DNA of 11,469 nucleotides, taken from contig JAFGIC010000128.1 in NCBI GenBank assembly GCA_016929815.1, forward strand, positions 1 to 11,469. Reading direction: 5' to 3'. The DNA comes from Deltaproteobacteria bacterium (GTDB lineage: Bacteria > Desulfobacterota > DSM-4660 > Desulfatiglandales > HGW-15). Below, piece after piece: positions 1-8,000 of this stretch (position 1 is the stretch's first letter; every line of letters begins with the position of its first letter). Position numbers and translations under genes: made by a program. Under the pieces are notes generated by a model, which saw only the letters and a list, made by a program, of their open reading frames with translations, did no database searches and had not been told where the DNA came from.

Positions 1-1639
1 CGCCGCATGGGGAGCCTTTGCCCTCCAGGATGTTGGTTTCAGAACCGCCGCCCATCATCATGCCGCCCTGGCCGCCTCCTCCGGTAGAATCCCCTCCTTG
101 ACCCCTCGAACTTGGACCGCTGCCATCTTGAACACTTTTACCCGAAGCGACGGCAGCAGCCTGGGCTAAAGATCTTGAAAGTTTCGTACGGGCAGCGGTC
201 TCCTCTTCATTCCAAACGCCCTTGGTCTGGCTGCCGATGACAAACCCGCCGAAGATGGTGCAACCGTCGCCGGCGGCCCATAAACCCGGCAGTGTCTCCC
301 CTTTGGCATTCAGGGCCTGGAATTCCGAATTGACGCAGATCCCGTTCCGACCCTTTGTGCTCTGAGTCCAGCGATGGCCGTAGATGGCATAAAAGGGCGG
401 CTTCTGGATCTTCTGAAGATTCTGGGCTGATTTTCCGAAGTCCAGATCCTTGCCGGTCTCACAGAACTTGTTGTATCTCTCGATCGTATCGACCAATGCC
501 CTGGGGTCTACCTTCATCTTAAGGGCCAGCTCCACTAGGCTGTCGGCCTTTTTCGTATGATTACCGCTGGCGCCCGCTTCATCAATGGCTGCCTCATACT
601 CAAGATCCTCCATTAAAGTTCTCGGATCACTGCCGCCCATCTGCATGCCGTCCTGCTGCGATTCGGCCGCTTCGACGATGTCACTGTCAACAATGGCAAT
701 GCCGACTCCATCCCGCTGGTCACCGATATATCCATCATTTCCGCCACTGCCACCCATACCGCCTCCTCCATTCCAGCGCTTTCCGTCCAGATTGATTACG
801 ACAGCCTTCCCTGACTGCAGTCTCTGAAGGCTCGTATTCCAGGGGTGACGCGCCATTCCGTCTCCAAAAAAGCCTCCGGGGAAATTAATGCTTCGAATGG
901 TCGGGTCGATATAGGCCCCGATTTCCTCGGCGGCCAGGATGCAGTCACCGGTCAGATAAGGGGGGCACAGGCTGTGAAACTTCCCGCCGGTATAACTCTC
1001 AGGATAATATTTTCTGAGGAGCTCCTTATTGGCGCCCCATCCGCCTGCTGCGATAACGCAGGCCTTGCAGTTGACCAGCAGTTGTCCGTCATTAGTATCT
1101 GCTACTACAGTCGTAACCTTGCCCTTATCATCTGTGATAAACTTCCTGGCACGGGTTGATGTGAGGAGCTGAATACCCACCTTTTTACAGTAGGCGGACA
1201 GGTGATCAACCATCCAGGACCCCATTCTGCCCGGTCCGATGCTGTGGTCGGGCAGGTCCTTATATTTTTCGTAGCGATCCGGTATAGAAATGCCTCCCGC
1301 CCCCCCCATATTTCCTCTAAGCTGTTCATCCTTGGATACATAGAAAAATTTCTCAGCTTCGCCCTTTGTCGCAGTCACAAGCCAGTCAAAGAACTGCCCT
1401 GAGAGATCCTGGGGATCTTCGTTGACCTCATATCCCGCATCCTTCTGCCACTTTGAATCAACTATCGGACCTGACTCCCCCATGCGGCTGGCGAAATAGG
1501 TGCACCCTGCCGGCTTCGGCGCCTTTTCAAGAATAACCACCTTCTTTCCGGTGAGATCGAAGGCCCTGCATCCGGCAACCAGGCCGGAGCCTCCGGCTCC
1601 CAACACTACCAAATCGCAATCCATCATTTTCATAGTCAT
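1..1639 (-). CDS. FAD-dependent oxidoreductase, fumarate-reductase-like flavoprotein, copy A (partial, C-terminus outside window)
   Basis: The reading frame is open from an ATG at 1639 to the window edge (546 complete codons), so the stop codon is missing only because the window ends. A strong ribosome site (AAGGAGG) sits 8 nt before the ATG. The N-terminus has the dinucleotide-binding motif GAGGSG at residues 14-19 and an acidic residue after the second strand (ILEK), as in FAD-binding fumarate reductase/urocanate reductase/ketosteroid dehydrogenase-type flavoproteins. The protein is closely similar throughout to the flavoprotein at 2217-3899, which suggests about 25 residues are missing. 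It has no signal peptide and follows a Tat-signal ferredoxin by 23 nt, so I infer export as a complex with it. Odd point: residues 290-302 form a glycine-rich insert (NGGGGMGGSGG core) where copy B has NE...IRDQ; copy A reads GYIGDQ, without that Arg. A second Gly-rich stretch (about 505-532) precedes the C-terminus. The substrate is unknown. Confidence 0.9.
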   Translation of the reverse strand, partial: MTMKMMDCDLVVLGAGGSGLVAGCRAFDLTGKKVVILEKAPKPAGCTYFASRMGESGPIVDSKWQKDAGYEVNEDPQDLSGQFFDWLVTATKGEAEKFFYVSKDEQLRGNMGGAGGISIPDRYEKYKDLPDHSIGPGRMGSWMVDHLSAYCKKVGIQLLTSTRARKFITDDKGKVTTVVADTNDGQLLVNCKACVIAAGGWGANKELLRKYYPESYTGGKFHSLCPPYLTGDCILAAEEIGAYIDPTIRSINFPGGFFGDGMARHPWNTSLQRLQSGKAVVINLDGKRWNGGGGMGGSGGNDGYIGDQRDGVGIAIVDSDIVEAAESQQDGMQMGGSDPRTLMEDLEYEAAIDEAGASGNHTKKADSLVELALKMKVDPRALVDTIERYNKFCETGKDLDFGKSAQNLQKIQKPPFYAIYGHRWTQSTKGRNGICVNSEFQALNAKGETLPGLWAAGDGCTIFGGFVIGSQTKGVWNEEETAARTKLSRSLAQAAAVASGKSVQDGSGPSSRGQGGDSTGGGGQGGMMMGGGSETNILEGKGSPCG

Positions 1640-1662
1640 ATTTATATCCTCCTTAGGAAAGA

Positions 1663-1995
1663 TCAAAATTCTGTTTCAGAAATGACGCAAATAGGGCATT
1701 CCCTGTAGCAGGTGCCGCAGTGAATGCACTTCATCTGGTCTATCTCATTTCCGGTGTCTCCGAAGTGGATGGCCTTTGCCGGGCAGAATGCCATGCACAC
1801 GTGACAGCCCACGCACCCGTGGCCGATGTAATATACCTTGTTCCCTTTTTTGGCGTTGGTTACTGCCACCTTGGCCTCGGCAGTCTTCGCAGCAGCCATC
1901 GAATCTGCAGCGTTCAAAAGCAGTGGCGTTGCAATGGCTGCGGAGCTTACCATCATGAATCTTCTTCTGGTTAGATTCGAATTTGTCTCTGTCAT
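1663..1995 (-). CDS. Tat-exported 2x[4Fe-4S] ferredoxin-type protein, copy A
   Basis: This 110-residue protein has a twin-arginine signal (TRRRFMM at residues 9-15, a hydrophobic stretch and AMA-like small residues to about 35). Two CX2CX2CX3CP cluster motifs follow, with Cys61/64/67/71 and Cys90/93/96/100, giving two [4Fe-4S] clusters. The start at 1995 is preferred over an in-frame ATG at 2034, because AGAGGAG lies just before 1995 and the longer form would bury the Tat motif behind 13 extra residues. The family role is electron transfer. The next gene, a FAD oxidoreductase, begins 23 nt after the stop, so this is probably its electron-donating partner and its carrier through the Tat pathway. 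Compared with copy B it has one additional cysteine (Cys103, in CPICVIS) where copy B has Ser. Confidence 0.92.
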   Translation of the reverse strand: MTETNSNLTRRRFMMVSSAAIATPLLLNAADSMAAAKTAEAKVAVTNAKKGNKVYYIGHGCVGCHVCMAFCPAKAIHFGDTGNEIDQMKCIHCGTCYRECPICVISETEF

Positions 1996-2216
1996 ATCAC
2001 TTTCTCCTCTGAGATAGAATTTATAATAAAGCATGATATCAATATATTCTATATGCTTTTTTATTTACGGCTCACGCGCCTTCAGCCCTCCAGGCTCTTG
2101 TCCTGCCGTAGTCCTGGTCTTGCAGGACGAAGGAGTATCCAATTCGTCTGCCAGGCCCTTACTTGAGAGGCTGCAAAGACTGCGCTGTCCTCAGACATAT
2201 ACCCATGGAAAAATGC
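1996..2216. other. Intergenic region between the two ferredoxin/flavoprotein units
   Basis: This 221-nt stretch separates the end of flavoprotein B from the ribosome site of ferredoxin A. No gene is visible. It holds a short inverted repeat at 2100-2128 (GTCCTGC/GCAGGAC arms, 15-nt loop) without a T tract. The 40 nt before ferredoxin A are AT-rich. Nothing here recognisably matches the intergenic sequence upstream of ferredoxin B. Confidence 0.5.
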
Positions 2217-3899
2217 CTAAAGGTCTCTCAGGTATTTCGCTGCAAAGGTGCCTGCGCAATATCCCGAGAGGAATGCCGGGCCGAGACCACCGCATGGGGC
2301 GCCTTTAGTTTTTAGAATGTTGGCATTTTGATCACCGCCACCCATCATCATGCCGCCCTGGCCTCCTACACCACCGGCCCCTGGCGCGCCTGCCCCTGGG
2401 CCACCCGCGACTGGAGTGCCGTCGCCAGGAGCGGGCGCAAATGCCTGGGCTAAGTCCTTTGAGAGAGCAGCACGGCCTTCTTCCTCCTCTTTACTGATAG
2501 TACCGTAGCCGCCATCGGGGTAATTCAACGTCGCCCCGCCAAAGATTGTACAGCCGTCTCCAACGGCATATAATCCGGGGATTACATCCCCCTTGGTGTT
2601 AAGGGCCTGAAATTTGGAATTGACGGCGATCCCGTTTCGACCCTTGGTACTCTGGGACCAGCGGTTGCCGAATATGGCATAAAACGGCGGTTTCTCAATT
2701 TTCTGGAGCATACCGGCAGGTTTCCCGAAATCAAGGTCCTTCCCGGTCTCACAGAACGAGTTGTACCGCTCGATGGTATCCACAAGCGCCCGGGGGTCCA
2801 CCTTCATCTTGAGGGCCAGCTCCACGAGGCTGTCGGCCTTTTTCGTGTGATTGCCGCTTGCGCCCGCTTCGTCCCAGGCGGCTTCCTTCTCGAGATCCGC
2901 CCTGATACTATCCGGGGATTTTGTTTCCATTCCCGGCATGCCGGGGATGCCATCCGATCCGAGCGCTTCGACGATTTTGCTGTCAACGATGGCAGCGGCA
3001 ACACCGCCCCGCTGGTCACGAATGTCTCCTCCGCTTGCGTCTGCTTCATTCTGCCAGCGCTTCCCTTCCAGGTTTATGATGACACATTTACCTGTAGCAA
3101 GGGCCAGCAGACTCGTATCCCACGGATGACGCAGAAAACCCTCTCCATAAAAACCCCCGGGGAAATCCAGACCCCTTATGGTCGGATCTATGTAGGCCCC
3201 TATCTCTTCAGCAGCCAGAATGCAGTCGCCGGTCATGGCTGGGGGGCACAGGCTGTGCATTTTCCCGCCATCGAACTGCTCAGGATAATACTTTTTGAGA
3301 AGCTTCTTGTTGGCACCGTATCCGCCGGCCGCAACAATACAGGCCTTGCAGTTCACCAGAAGCTGTCCGTCGTTGGTGTCGGACAGAACCGCCGTTACCC
3401 TGCCCCTGTCATCCGTTATGAACTTCCTGGCACGGGTCTCCGTGAGAATCTGTATCCCCTGCTCCTTGCAGATGCCGGACAATGTGTCCACCATCCAGGA
3501 GCCTAATCGGCCCGGTCCGATGGTCTGGTCGGGCTTGCCCCTGTACTTTCCCTCCATGTTTTTCATGCCGATGGAGCCCATCCTTCCGGCCTGTCCGGGT
3601 TTGGCTACCGTGAAATAGTTCTTTGCATCGCCTTTGGTCAGCAGCCAGTCGAAAAACTGGCCGGAGATATCCGGCGTCTCGCTGACCTCATGTCCCGCAT
3701 CCCTTTGCCATGCGGAGTCCTTGATGGGTCCTGACTCCCCCATGCCGCCTGCAAAATAGGTACAACCTGCCGGCTTTCTGGTTTTCTCGAGAATAATCAC
3801 CTTTTTCCCGGTGAGATCATTGGCCCTGACACCGGCAACCAGACCGGAGCCCCCGGCGCCCAACACCAACAAATCACATTCCATTATCTTTGTAATCAT
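2217..3899 (-). CDS. FAD-dependent oxidoreductase, fumarate-reductase-like flavoprotein, copy B
   Basis: This complete 560-residue protein starts at an ATG with GAGGAGG 8 nt upstream. GAGGSG at residues 14-19 and the acidic ILEK end of the second strand mark the FAD-binding fold. CIVAAGGYGAN (187-197) and PGLYAVGDG (441-449) are typical of the second and third FAD contacts in the fumarate reductase/urocanate reductase/KstD group. The capping-domain segment INLEGKRWQNE...DIRDQ (275-296) resembles the loop that supplies the catalytic Glu and Arg in soluble fumarate reductases (here Glu285 and Arg294, by inference). The His and second Arg that bind the carboxylate in true fumarate reductases are not evident: the region reads QSTKGRNGI and GGATLNYPDGG. 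A different substrate is therefore likely. Residues 490-525 are a Gly/Ala/Pro-rich stretch ending GGQGGMMMGGG. There is no heme motif and no own signal peptide; hitchhiker export with the upstream Tat ferredoxin is inferred. Confidence 0.93.
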   Translation of the reverse strand: MITKIMECDLLVLGAGGSGLVAGVRANDLTGKKVIILEKTRKPAGCTYFAGGMGESGPIKDSAWQRDAGHEVSETPDISGQFFDWLLTKGDAKNYFTVAKPGQAGRMGSIGMKNMEGKYRGKPDQTIGPGRLGSWMVDTLSGICKEQGIQILTETRARKFITDDRGRVTAVLSDTNDGQLLVNCKACIVAAGGYGANKKLLKKYYPEQFDGGKMHSLCPPAMTGDCILAAEEIGAYIDPTIRGLDFPGGFYGEGFLRHPWDTSLLALATGKCVIINLEGKRWQNEADASGGDIRDQRGGVAAAIVDSKIVEALGSDGIPGMPGMETKSPDSIRADLEKEAAWDEAGASGNHTKKADSLVELALKMKVDPRALVDTIERYNSFCETGKDLDFGKPAGMLQKIEKPPFYAIFGNRWSQSTKGRNGIAVNSKFQALNTKGDVIPGLYAVGDGCTIFGGATLNYPDGGYGTISKEEEEGRAALSKDLAQAFAPAPGDGTPVAGGPGAGAPGAGGVGGQGGMMMGGGDQNANILKTKGAPCGGLGPAFLSGYCAGTFAAKYLRDL

Positions 3900-3922
3900 A
3901 TTTTTATCCTCCTCAAGAAAGA

Positions 3923-4258
3923 TCAGATCTCTGTTTCAGAAATCACGGATATGGGGCATTCCCTGTAACAGGTCCCGCAATGAATGCACTTCAGCTGGTC
4001 TATCTCATTTCCTGTGTCTCCGAAACGGATGGCCTCTGCCGGACAGAATGCCATGCACACATGGCAGCCTACGCACCCGGGACCAATGAAGTATATCCTG
4101 GTCCCTTTTTTCGTGGCGTTAGTTACGTTTGACTTGATCTCAGCGGTCTTTGCCGCAGCCATTGAACCCGCTGCCTTCAAAATCAACGGCGACGCAATAG
4201 CCGCGGAGCCTGCCATCATAAATCTTCTTCTGGATAAATTCGAACCTCTTTCCGTCAT
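3923..4258 (-). CDS. Tat-exported 2x[4Fe-4S] ferredoxin-type protein, copy B
   Basis: This 111-residue paralogue of the protein at 1663-1995 has a twin-arginine signal SRRRFMM (residues 9-15), a hydrophobic segment and small residues to about 36. Its two CX2CX2CX3CP motifs use Cys62/65/68/72 and Cys91/94/97/101. The start at 4258 is chosen because AGAAGGAG stands just upstream; the frame is open for 20 more codons to 4318, but those codons overlap a duplicated scrap of the EF-hand gene and are probably not translated. The flavoprotein gene begins 23 nt after the stop, the same spacing as in the other copy. Expected role: an extracytoplasmic electron carrier to the flavoprotein, with both exported folded by Tat. 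Confidence 0.92.
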   Translation of the reverse strand: MTERGSNLSRRRFMMAGSAAIASPLILKAAGSMAAAKTAEIKSNVTNATKKGTRIYFIGPGCVGCHVCMAFCPAEAIRFGDTGNEIDQLKCIHCGTCYRECPISVISETEI

Positions 4259-4279
4259 ATCACTGTCTCCTTCTAAATT

Positions 4280-4324
4280 ACTATTTATGTTCGCCTCCCT
4301 GGTCACTCGAAGCCGCAACGCCCG
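4280..4324 (-). pseudogene. 3'-end remnant of a second EF-hand-type gene (direct repeat of 4407-4451)
   Basis: About 45 nt match the last codons of the EF-hand gene at 4407-4451, with 38 of 45 positions identical by eye. Read on the minus strand it encodes QGGEHK followed by TAG, the same ending as the intact protein. It lies immediately before the ribosome site of ferredoxin B. I read it as the leftover 3' end of a duplicated EF-hand gene, or the product of a short tandem duplication. It is too short to be functional. Confidence 0.65.
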
Positions 4325-4334
4325 TGAAATAGGG

Positions 4335-4388
4335 GACGTTCATAATATTATAACTTTAATCATCTTAACTTATAATTTTATGAACGTT
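4335..4388. repeat. AT-rich inverted repeat (19-nt arms, 16-nt loop)
   Basis: The arms at 4335-4353 and 4370-4388 are reverse complements with two mismatches (GACGTTCATAATATTATAA against TTATAATTTTATGAACGTT). The structure lies between the EF-hand stop and ferredoxin B, and between the two copies of the 45-nt direct repeat. It could be an mRNA hairpin that separates the two genes, an operator, or part of a small inserted element. There is no T tract of a standard intrinsic terminator. Confidence 0.6.
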
Positions 4389-4407
4389 ATTTCCTCTACT
4401 TCAGTAA

Positions 4408-4836
4408 CTATTTGTGTTCGCCTCCCTGGCCAGCCGGAGCAGCACCGCCCGGAGCGCCTCCGCCGGACATGGATCTATCAAACTCAACAAACTCCTCTAC
4501 CGTGAGTTTTCCGTCACCATTGAGATCGATCCCGGATGGAGCAGCATTCTCCTCATAGTCTTTCTGAGTCACATAATCGCGACCTTTTTCAAACATATCG
4601 AAGGATGAAGTCGGCAGCCCCTTGCTGGTCCACTCTGCCCGGCTCATTTTGCCGTCGCCGTTGGTGTCAACAGCCTTGGTCACCAGTGAAAAATCCGGGT
4701 TGCCGGATGCATCGCCACTCTGAGCCGGCGCACTGCCGCCCTGGGCGGGTGCACCGCCACCTTGTGCCCATACCGTAGTACAGAAGCTGAGAGCCGCGCC
4801 TAAAATAATAGTCAGTAATATTTGGTTTAATTTCAT
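4408..4836 (-). CDS. Secreted two-EF-hand calcium-binding protein with Gly/Ala/Gln-rich segments
   Basis: This 142-residue protein has a Sec signal peptide (MKLNQILL..., likely cleaved after VWA, residue 24). Two canonical EF-hand loops follow: DTNGDGKMSRAE (57-68) and DLNGDGKLTVEE (104-115), both with Asp, Asn, Asp and terminal Glu ligands. Low-complexity GGGAPAQGGSAPAQ (26-39) and GGGAPGGAAPAGQGG (125-139) flank the EF-hand core. The start at 4836 has GAGAGGAG just upstream; an in-frame ATG at 4899 would bury the signal peptide. The gene lies 422 nt from the start codon of ferredoxin B to its own start and may share a transcript with the ferredoxin/flavoprotein genes. Its function is unknown; a calcium-dependent structural, docking or sensing role outside the cytoplasm is possible. 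Confidence 0.88.
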   Translation of the reverse strand: MKLNQILLTIILGAALSFCTTVWAQGGGAPAQGGSAPAQSGDASGNPDFSLVTKAVDTNGDGKMSRAEWTSKGLPTSSFDMFEKGRDYVTQKDYEENAAPSGIDLNGDGKLTVEEFVEFDRSMSGGGAPGGAAPAGQGGEHK

Positions 4837-4936
4837 ATCTTCTCCTCTCGCAAATAAAAGTGTTGTCAGAAACAGCCCACCGATTTCAGAAGAAAACATG
4901 TGGGCACTTCAATACCAATGAAACGCCGTTCAAATT

Positions 4937-4950
4937 CCCGGCGAACCGGG
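4937..4950 (-). other. Short GC hairpin with TTCG loop
   Basis: Read on the minus strand, CCCGG-TTCG-CCGGG forms a compact stem followed by AATTTG. It lies after the GH106 stop and in the presumed leader of the EF-hand gene. It could be a weak terminator for the glycosidase gene or a leader structure; the T tract is too poor to decide. Confidence 0.35.
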
Positions 4951-4970
4951 CCGGCATGATAGCTGTCACT

Positions 4971-5000
4971 ACTGTAAGAACAATTTGATGAAAATGTCAA
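4971..5000 (-). promoter_or_regulatory. Candidate sigma-70 promoter for the EF-hand/ferredoxin/flavoprotein genes
   Basis: On the minus strand a perfect TTGACA (4995-5000) is followed after 18 nt by TACAGT (4971-4976), which matches the TATAAT consensus at four positions. It sits just after the GH106 stop codon and about 135 nt upstream of the EF-hand start codon, so the downstream genes could be transcribed independently of the glycosidase. Confidence 0.4.
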
Positions 5001-5020
5001 CAGGGGAAGCAGGGTACATT

Positions 5021-8000
5021 CTATATTGGAGAATTTTTATACGATACAAGCTTAACGTAGCTGAGGCCGTTGTCTTTGTACGTTGTTCCTCCGAAATTCA
5101 GTCCCCTGTCACTGAGCACATCGCTTTCTATAGTGCCACGCCCCGCAAGCGTTGAAGAAAGTTCAATTTCGATGGTATTTTCACCTGCCTTCAGCATCCC
5201 GCCCAGGTCAATTTTATCTGTCATATTGTCAATTGCAGCAACTTCAGTGCCGTTGACAATTATGCCCGTTACCTGGTCATTGCCGTATTCCGGCATCAGG
5301 TAAGCGTCGGAACCGTCCCAGTCAAAGTTCAATGTGTAATATCCTTTTCCCGATACATCTTTCATAGACCCTACGCCCATTCTGCCCAGCTGTTCAGGTG
5401 TTGCGGAAATGGCCTCCCAGTCGGTCAACGGCATGCTGCCGAAATCAACTTTTATAACGGTTGTAGCCGAAGGATCGACTGTCTGAATCCCCATCTCATC
5501 GATCATGTCCGATGCATTAGGATAGGTCGGGCCGTAGCTGTCGATCACAAGACGGACATCATCCCTTGAGAGATCCACAGTCCTGCCATTTTCCGAGATA
5601 GTCACGGTCTTTTCCTTACCATTGGAAAGAGTGACAACATAGTCTCCAACAACAGCAGAGCGAAGCACAAGTTTTCCATCCATACGGACGATGTCATAAT
5701 CAGCCTTGTCGGCGTTTACAGAAGTTACATACACGCCGGGCGCCGGGAACTCTGCCGTATTTTTCGTGATGACAACTATTTTGCAGCAGGCTGCCTTTAA
5801 TTCATCAAGCACAATTGAAACAGTCCCGTCGCCGTTATCGATATATTCACCTGCCTGCTTGATTTCTCCGGTAAGAGGCTCAAGGAAGTAGGGGGTTCCG
5901 GATCCTGTCAACGTAATCACTTGATCAGTCAAGGCACGATTGTAAGCAGTATCGACCTTATATTTCTTGGCGCTGGCCGCTGTAAGCATGCCGGCCGTAA
6001 TTCCGGTATCGTTGTACAGATAATAATAATTAGATCCATCGATATCGTCCTGATACAGGCTTGCCTCCAGGCCGGCGATCTTGTACCGCGCATAGGGATA
6101 GATTCCCAGTTTCTGCAAGGCATCAGCCAGCTGATCTTCCGTATTGCATACAGCAACACAGTCATACGCGAGCATCTCCTGATACAGCGCCGCAACGTTC
6201 GCGTCCGTTTCATTACCCTTTTCGGTGCCATAGACGATTGAAGGATTGGAGTTCATGGACACAATACTGATCCCGTCTTTGGCATATTTAATAAGCTGCT
6301 GCATCCCCTTTGCCGAGAGACAGGTTATATTTTCAAGGACAATGGCCTTATAGGCCGGACCGTCCGCGTAAATGACCTTCCTACCTGTTTTCTGCGCGTT
6401 TTCGCTCATGAGCAGTGATTCACTGAGGATATTATAGGAATAACCATTGTCAAGCAGCGTCGGGAACGTGTTTCCCCTTCCTGAAGAAAATACCGCTGTA
6501 TTGTCAACAAGCACTGCAACATCCACCTTCGCAGTACCTGCTTGCATTATTGCCTGAATGCGTGCGACATAATCTGTTACCAGAGGCATTTTCTCCCAAT
6601 AGATCTGGCGGTAGGTATAGGGTTCACCAAAGGATCCTCTGAACGGGTCCCATCCAGGCCAATCGGCCCCTGCCCCCTTCAGTGACTTCGAGTAGGCGGA
6701 CCCATGCATGATTACATGGTTGATACCGAAGGAAAAGTTTGAAGTAAGGGCGAACAGTACATCTTCCCAGTTGAAATCGTATATTTTAGCGCCTGTAATT
6801 GCCTCCATGGACAGGCACTGCTTGTCATAGAGGTTGACGGCGGAACGCATCTGGCGGTGTCCATCGCCGTTCTGGCCCGATTCACCCTCCGGGATGGCAA
6901 CGGATGCCGCGGCAGCCGCGATGTCCATACCGGTAAGCGAATAGGTCTGTGCGCGGTAGGAATACCCGATGCTTTCGGCCCATTCATTGGAGACATGGCA
7001 GTGCTGTTCGTTATACAGCTTGCCCATCAGGGTAAAATAATCCTGCTCTATTCTTTTGATAACAGTCTTATCCACATTACTGAATTCCAGGACATCGTCC
7101 TTTTTTTGTTCGCCCCCAAATCCCATGGCCATCATCTGCCCGGCTGCCTCATTGTCCGAAAAACCGGCAATGACAATCGGCAGTTCATCGGCATACTTAT
7201 AATCCGAACCGTAGTGCGACTTGATCTCATCGACTATATCGAACACCCAGAAATTTGTTCCGGCAGCGGCCTCGATTGAGTCTTCAAAAATGGAGGCGCC
7301 CATTGCGCCGTTCACCTTCATCATGTTAACCAGTTCCGCATCAGAGAGAATGTATTTGTCCCAGTAATCCGCTACGACATCAATTCCGATGTTGTCAAAA
7401 TAGTTCGAAACATAGGGCCTGTTGAGCATGGTAGGCTGTTTATTTTCCTCACCGTTCCTGCCGCTGTACATCTGGCCGGTACCACGGCAGAAGGCCCCGA
7501 TAATAACCCAGTCGCCTGCGGCGATCTCAGAGTAGTTGTTTGCGCCGGAAATGCCAAGGCCTGATACATCTGCCGCATACAGATATTGCCAGTCTGCCAT
7601 TCTGGCGCGTTTAAATGAAGCATCTTCTTTCCCGTTATAGCTGGCTGAAAGGTCTGCGTCTTTTTCAGGGGCCTCACCGAATACACCGACCGTACTTTTA
7701 GAAAGCGTCATCCATTTGTTGTCTTCTTCTTCACTTGAATAGATCCAGCCGTATTTTTTACATGTTTCTTCGTCAGGCGCCCCTGCGGCGGAACCGAGAT
7801 AATACTTACCGTCGATCTTTTTATATGTTCCCTCTTCAAGATCTGACGCATCGTCAACTGTAACCTTTTCCGTATCAAGGGTTTTTAACGTCGCAAAATC
7901 AACAATAACGGTCTTATCTTTTATTCCTGTCACCTTTGCCACCGCGGCAGTGGTCAAACTGTCTGTAAATATAAAATGAGCTCCGTGACTGTCGGCAGTT

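Noticed and set aside
1996..2034. Longer N-terminus for ferredoxin A starting at 2034
   Set aside because: The ribosome site stands before 1995, and the extension would bury the Tat motif.
2100..2128. 7-bp inverted repeat as a terminator after flavoprotein B
   Set aside because: The stem is short, the loop is 15 nt and no T tract follows; it is mentioned only as part of the intergenic region.
2847..3506. 219-codon open frame on the plus strand inside the flavoprotein B gene
   Set aside because: It lies wholly antisense to a well-supported flavoprotein, has no recognisable protein features, and a similar shadow frame appears antisense to flavoprotein A (845-1159), as expected from the paralogy.
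2217..3899. Assignment of flavoprotein B as a true fumarate reductase
   Set aside because: The carboxylate-binding His and the second Arg of the family are not apparent, and there is no heme domain, so a specific substrate is not claimed.
4837..4899. Longer N-terminus for the EF-hand protein starting at 4899
   Set aside because: The signal peptide and ribosome site both support 4836.
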